A stretch of DNA of 64,000 bases from Kaistella palustris DSM 21579 (GTDB lineage Bacteria; Bacteroidota; Bacteroidia; Flavobacteriales; Weeksellaceae), in contig NZ_KE383812.1 in NCBI RefSeq assembly GCF_000422265.1, positions 481,611 through 545,610 of the forward strand, given 5' to 3'. The notes under the pieces were generated by a model. It ran no database searches. It had not been told where the DNA came from and worked only from the letters and a program-made list of their open reading frames with translations. The position numbers and the translations under genes were made by a program. This document shows, piece by piece, positions 61,457-64,000 of the stretch (positions within the stretch are counted from its first letter, which is position 1; each line of letters opens with the position of its first letter).

Positions 61457-64000
61457 TTATTTCATTACTTTACGCACAGTGACCGTATCGCCCTGCTTGA
61501 TCTTCAAAATATAAACACCTTCAGTCAGCATTTCCGCATTGATCACGGCTGTCGTACTGTTCGGTGATAGGCTCATGATAAGGCGGCCGCTTAAATCCAC
61601 CACATCAACCGCTGTGACTTTTTTCGATGGTGCCTTTACCACAAAGTCAGAACCGTTTCTGTATACTACAAGTCCTTCTTTTGCAGCACCCTCCGTTATC
61701 AGAACGGTTTCCGGTTTATAGATGATGTCGAATCTACCGGTAACTTCCCCGGCTCCTGCCTGGAAAGTATAGCTGCCCTGTGACAAATTGGCAATAACGC
61801 CAGTCAGCTTATCTTTAAGGTAAATGTTCTGTCCGTCTGCAAAAATTCCGTCTTTTTCATCGCTTAATGAGATCGTGTAAGCACCATCGGCAAAATGATT
61901 TGTTCCTAATGAAAGAACATCTGTCTGAGCAAAAGCGCTCTTGCCGTTGATGGAAAGAAATTCTCCATCAACAATACTGTATATGGCATCCGAGCCTAAA
62001 AGCGAGCGTGAATCTTCGGGAGTATAGGCATCATTTCCTCCTTCAAAATAAACCACCGCCATCTGCGAGGTGATTTGCGCCGGACTTGTCAGATTCAGCC
62101 AATACCGGTCAAATGATACGGATTCCTGCGTTCCTCTTCCAAAGAATGCTTCTGCCGGTGCACCGGACCGCATCGTATTGGAAAAGTTAACTACCAGGCC
62201 GTCTACTGCAGTTTTTGCCATAAAACCCTGACCAACTTTAATGAACTGTGTAGGAATTTTACGACCGGTTAAGGCCGAATTACCTTTTGCCGGAGCAGTC
62301 GCACCTGTACCCTCTCCCGGTGGCGTGGCCGCATTAAACTGCGCGTAAGCCTGGCCGCCGTAAGCGTCTCCCATTTGCGTAGTTTGCGAGTTGGCCGTGC
62401 TGTCCCATAAATTAAAGGTAGGGCTTAAAGCTTTGGTAGCAGAATTGGCGTTGTAAAAAGCAACCAGGTCTAAATTGGAAGGATACGGATTCCCGATCAG
62501 ATTGTAACCGCGGCTATTATCGGTAGGTTTTGAATTGGCGAGTGTATAAGAAAAATTTCCGTTCATTGGTTCACCCTTAAATGTGGCGGACATTACTTGG
62601 CCGTTTCCGCCGGGAAAAGCCGCAGCAGTTGCTTCCTTTACCGCTAAAGCCCTGCCCAGAATGTAAGCACCGGTAGAATTATAGAATTTATTATCAGCCT
62701 CATTGTGATAGAGTACAAATGGAACTGTAACCGGCGCACCGGCGTCGTTTTTGTAAATATCTTTCAGACTTACATTTTTCACAGGAGAGATCAAGTAATT
62801 ATACTGCTGTCTGCCGGTTGAAAATTTCAGGTCCCGTTTTACGGTAATAATTCCGCTGTTTACGGCGTTAGGATTAACCTGGATTAAATTCGCATCGGAT
62901 TCTACAGTCAGCGTTCCGGAACTCACATCGAGACCATTTTGGATTTTAAGATAAGTTCCTGACTTTATCGTAACATTCGCCTGTACGGTGCACGAACAAC
63001 CGTCGATATTTACGTTTGGATCAACAGCCGGCGGATACTTTCCCGTAAAAATTAATGCTTGAGTACTGTCTGGTGTACCCTTCAACCAGGTTGATCCGTT
63101 CCAAGTATTTGTAACAGCAGGATGAATAATTACGTTTCCTGTATTCCCTGATATACAATAACCATTTATGCTTAAAACCGCAAATTGATACGAACCCGCA
63201 GCTAAACCCGAAATGGTCATTTTTGTTCCCGTAATTGGATAATCAGCCACTACGGTTCCCGTTTGTTTAATCGTTCCCGATTCTGGTAACCCAGTTAGAA
63301 CTACGCTACCAGTATTCGCGCAATCAGTTTGTGTATTAGTGTTCACTAGGGGAATGGATGGAGTTGCAGTAGAAAAACTGATTATATTAGAATTTCCTGT
63401 AACGCCACAATTGTTATATGCTCGTAGTCTATAGTATAAAATACCTGCCGGGAGCCCCCCTGCATAAAAATTTGTTCCATTATATCCTATATTATAATTA
63501 TTGTAGCCTGATACAAAACTTGTAAAAGCACTATCAGTAGATATATCCAAATAATACCCAGTAGCATTTGCAACAGTTGACCAGTTGACCACGATTGCTG
63601 AGCAATCACCATTGGGTGATACCGCCTGCGCGACGGGAGGAACTGTAGGTACCAAGGAAGTTGAATAATTCATGGTTTGCGAATTTGCACTCGTCCCACA
63701 GCCCGAAGCCCTAACCCTATAATAATACGTTGTAGCCGGATTAAGCCCCGTTAATGTATAATTTGTTACATTCCCTACATTAAAATTATTATACGCCGAT
63801 ACTATATTTGTAAAGCCGCTGTCTGTTGCTACATCAATAAAATAGGTTGTGGCATTTGATGCATAACCCCACTGAGCAGTAAAGCCGCTGCAGGTTGGAC
63901 TATTCGCCGTGGCTGTACCTGGAATTGTAACTGAGGAAGTTGAATAATTCATGGTTTGCGAATTTGCACTCGTCCCACAGCCCGAAGCCCTAACTCTATA
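61457..64000 (-). CDS. T9SS cargo protein with FN3-like repeats, 5' end outside the window
   Basis: At least 847 codons are present and the frame stays open through the window edge, so the start lies upstream of position 64000. An ATG at 63952 is internal to a repeat and is not the start. The N-terminal part shown has FN3-like repeats (TYFIDVATDSGFTNIV ... TYYYRVRASGCGTSANSQT; GYYLDISTDSAFTSFV ... YYRLRAYNNCG). A segment with a beta-helix-like stretch follows (CTVQANVTIKSGTYLKIQNG), then a roughly 400-residue module (YNLIGNPYPSNLDLVAFY) shared with the adjacent giant protein. It ends in a T9SS type A sorting domain (VDVVDLSGRLIMSL ... EGVYILKIKQG). It is probably a surface adhesin. Confidence 0.9.
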   Translation of the reverse strand, partial: YRVRASGCGTSANSQTMNYSTSSVTIPGTATANSPTCSGFTAQWGYASNATTYFIDVATDSGFTNIVSAYNNFNVGNVTNYTLTGLNPATTYYYRVRASGCGTSANSQTMNYSTSLVPTVPPVAQAVSPNGDCSAIVVNWSTVANATGYYLDISTDSAFTSFVSGYNNYNIGYNGTNFYAGGLPAGILYYRLRAYNNCGVTGNSNIISFSTATPSIPLVNTNTQTDCANTGSVVLTGLPESGTIKQTGTVVADYPITGTKMTISGLAAGSYQFAVLSINGYCISGNTGNVIIHPAVTNTWNGSTWLKGTPDSTQALIFTGKYPPAVDPNVNIDGCSCTVQANVTIKSGTYLKIQNGLDVSSGTLTVESDANLIQVNPNAVNSGIITVKRDLKFSTGRQQYNYLISPVKNVSLKDIYKNDAGAPVTVPFVLYHNEADNKFYNSTGAYILGRALAVKEATAAAFPGGNGQVMSATFKGEPMNGNFSYTLANSKPTDNSRGYNLIGNPYPSNLDLVAFYNANSATKALSPTFNLWDSTANSQTTQMGDAYGGQAYAQFNAATPPGEGTGATAPAKGNSALTGRKIPTQFIKVGQGFMAKTAVDGLVVNFSNTMRSGAPAEAFFGRGTQESVSFDRYWLNLTSPAQITSQMAVVYFEGGNDAYTPEDSRSLLGSDAIYSIVDGEFLSINGKSAFAQTDVLSLGTNHFADGAYTISLSDEKDGIFADGQNIYLKDKLTGVIANLSQGSYTFQAGAGEVTGRFDIIYKPETVLITEGAAKEGLVVYRNGSDFVVKAPSKKVTAVDVVDLSGRLIMSLSPNSTTAVINAEMLTEGVYILKIKQGDTVTVRKVMK
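63655..63994 (-). repeat. Tandem coding repeat, 279-base period (93-residue FN3 unit)
   Basis: The 61 bases at 63655-63715 recur without a mismatch at 63934-63994, a period of 279 bases or 93 codons. Both encode the end of one FN3-like unit and the start of the next (GCGTSANSQTMNYSTS). DNA identity indicates recent duplication, and more copies may follow outside the window. Confidence 0.85.

Noticed and set aside
63655..64000. Repeats resembling a CRISPR-like or satellite array
   Set aside because: The period is 279 bases, the reading frame is kept throughout and the repeats encode FN3-like units; no spacer pattern or cas genes are present.

Overview
The window looks like chromosomal DNA of a Flavobacteriales bacterium, most likely of the Chryseobacterium/Kaistella/Epilithonimonas group (Weeksellaceae). 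The signs are: a fused LpxC/FabZ gene; PorX, the type IX secretion (T9SS) regulator; three secreted proteins ending in T9SS type A sorting domains; promoters of the Bacteroidota TTTG-N19-TAnnTTTG type; almost no Shine-Dalgarno sites; and many DUF3575 or beta-barrel outer membrane proteins. This is inference from gene content, not from a marker-gene comparison.

Regions. (1) 1-7.9 kb: the start of a likely sensor kinase with an overlapping seven-helix membrane gene, an outer membrane protein, glnS, a GEVED/T9SS secreted protein, and a small operon with a secreted thioredoxin. (2) 7.9-11.7 kb: dusB flanked by two different intergenic repeat elements, then a NatAB-like ABC exporter pair. (3) 11.7-19.5 kb: a minus-strand housekeeping block, HD hydrolase - lpxD - lpxC/fabZ - lpxA - efp - second lpxD - sucD - outer membrane protein, centred on lipid A synthesis. 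(4) 19.7-22.2 kb: porX and xth. (5) 22.5-27.8 kb: an accessory cluster of a glycosyltransferase, UDP-galactopyranose mutase, a clan GH-A glycosidase-like protein and a cytidylyltransferase, followed by a DUF6766 membrane protein and a YciE/YciF-type protein. (6) 27.8-31.1 kb: rlpA-like, rimO and a cation:proton antiporter. (7) 31.2-53.7 kb: a Wzx/Wzy-type polysaccharide locus on the minus strand, interrupted by one plus-strand secreted beta-helix protein. (8) 54-64 kb: a 2322-residue T9SS cargo protein and the 3' part of a second T9SS cargo protein with fibronectin III repeats.

How the polysaccharide locus works, by inference. The promoter-proximal block (PglC-, PglD-, PglE- and PglF-like genes, read 53.3 to 48.9 kb) would make UDP-N,N'-diacetylbacillosamine or a similar diamino sugar and load it on undecaprenyl phosphate. 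Wzx, an EpsG-type polymerase, Wzc and Wza would flip, polymerise and export the chain. The distal part supplies glycosyltransferases, GDP-sugar enzymes (a GDP-mannose 3,5-epimerase-like protein, an Fcl-like protein and a cupin phosphomannose isomerase domain), a second initiating sugar transferase with its own aminotransferase, and rfbC-rfbB-rfbA. No rfbD, gmd or GDP-mannose pyrophosphorylase gene is in the window. The first gene of the operon encodes a small secreted protein with a C-terminal tail like a PID-CTERM sorting signal, which recalls the exosortase/EPS pairing known from Proteobacteria.

No tRNA, rRNA, CRISPR array, transposase, phage gene or replication origin was recognised.
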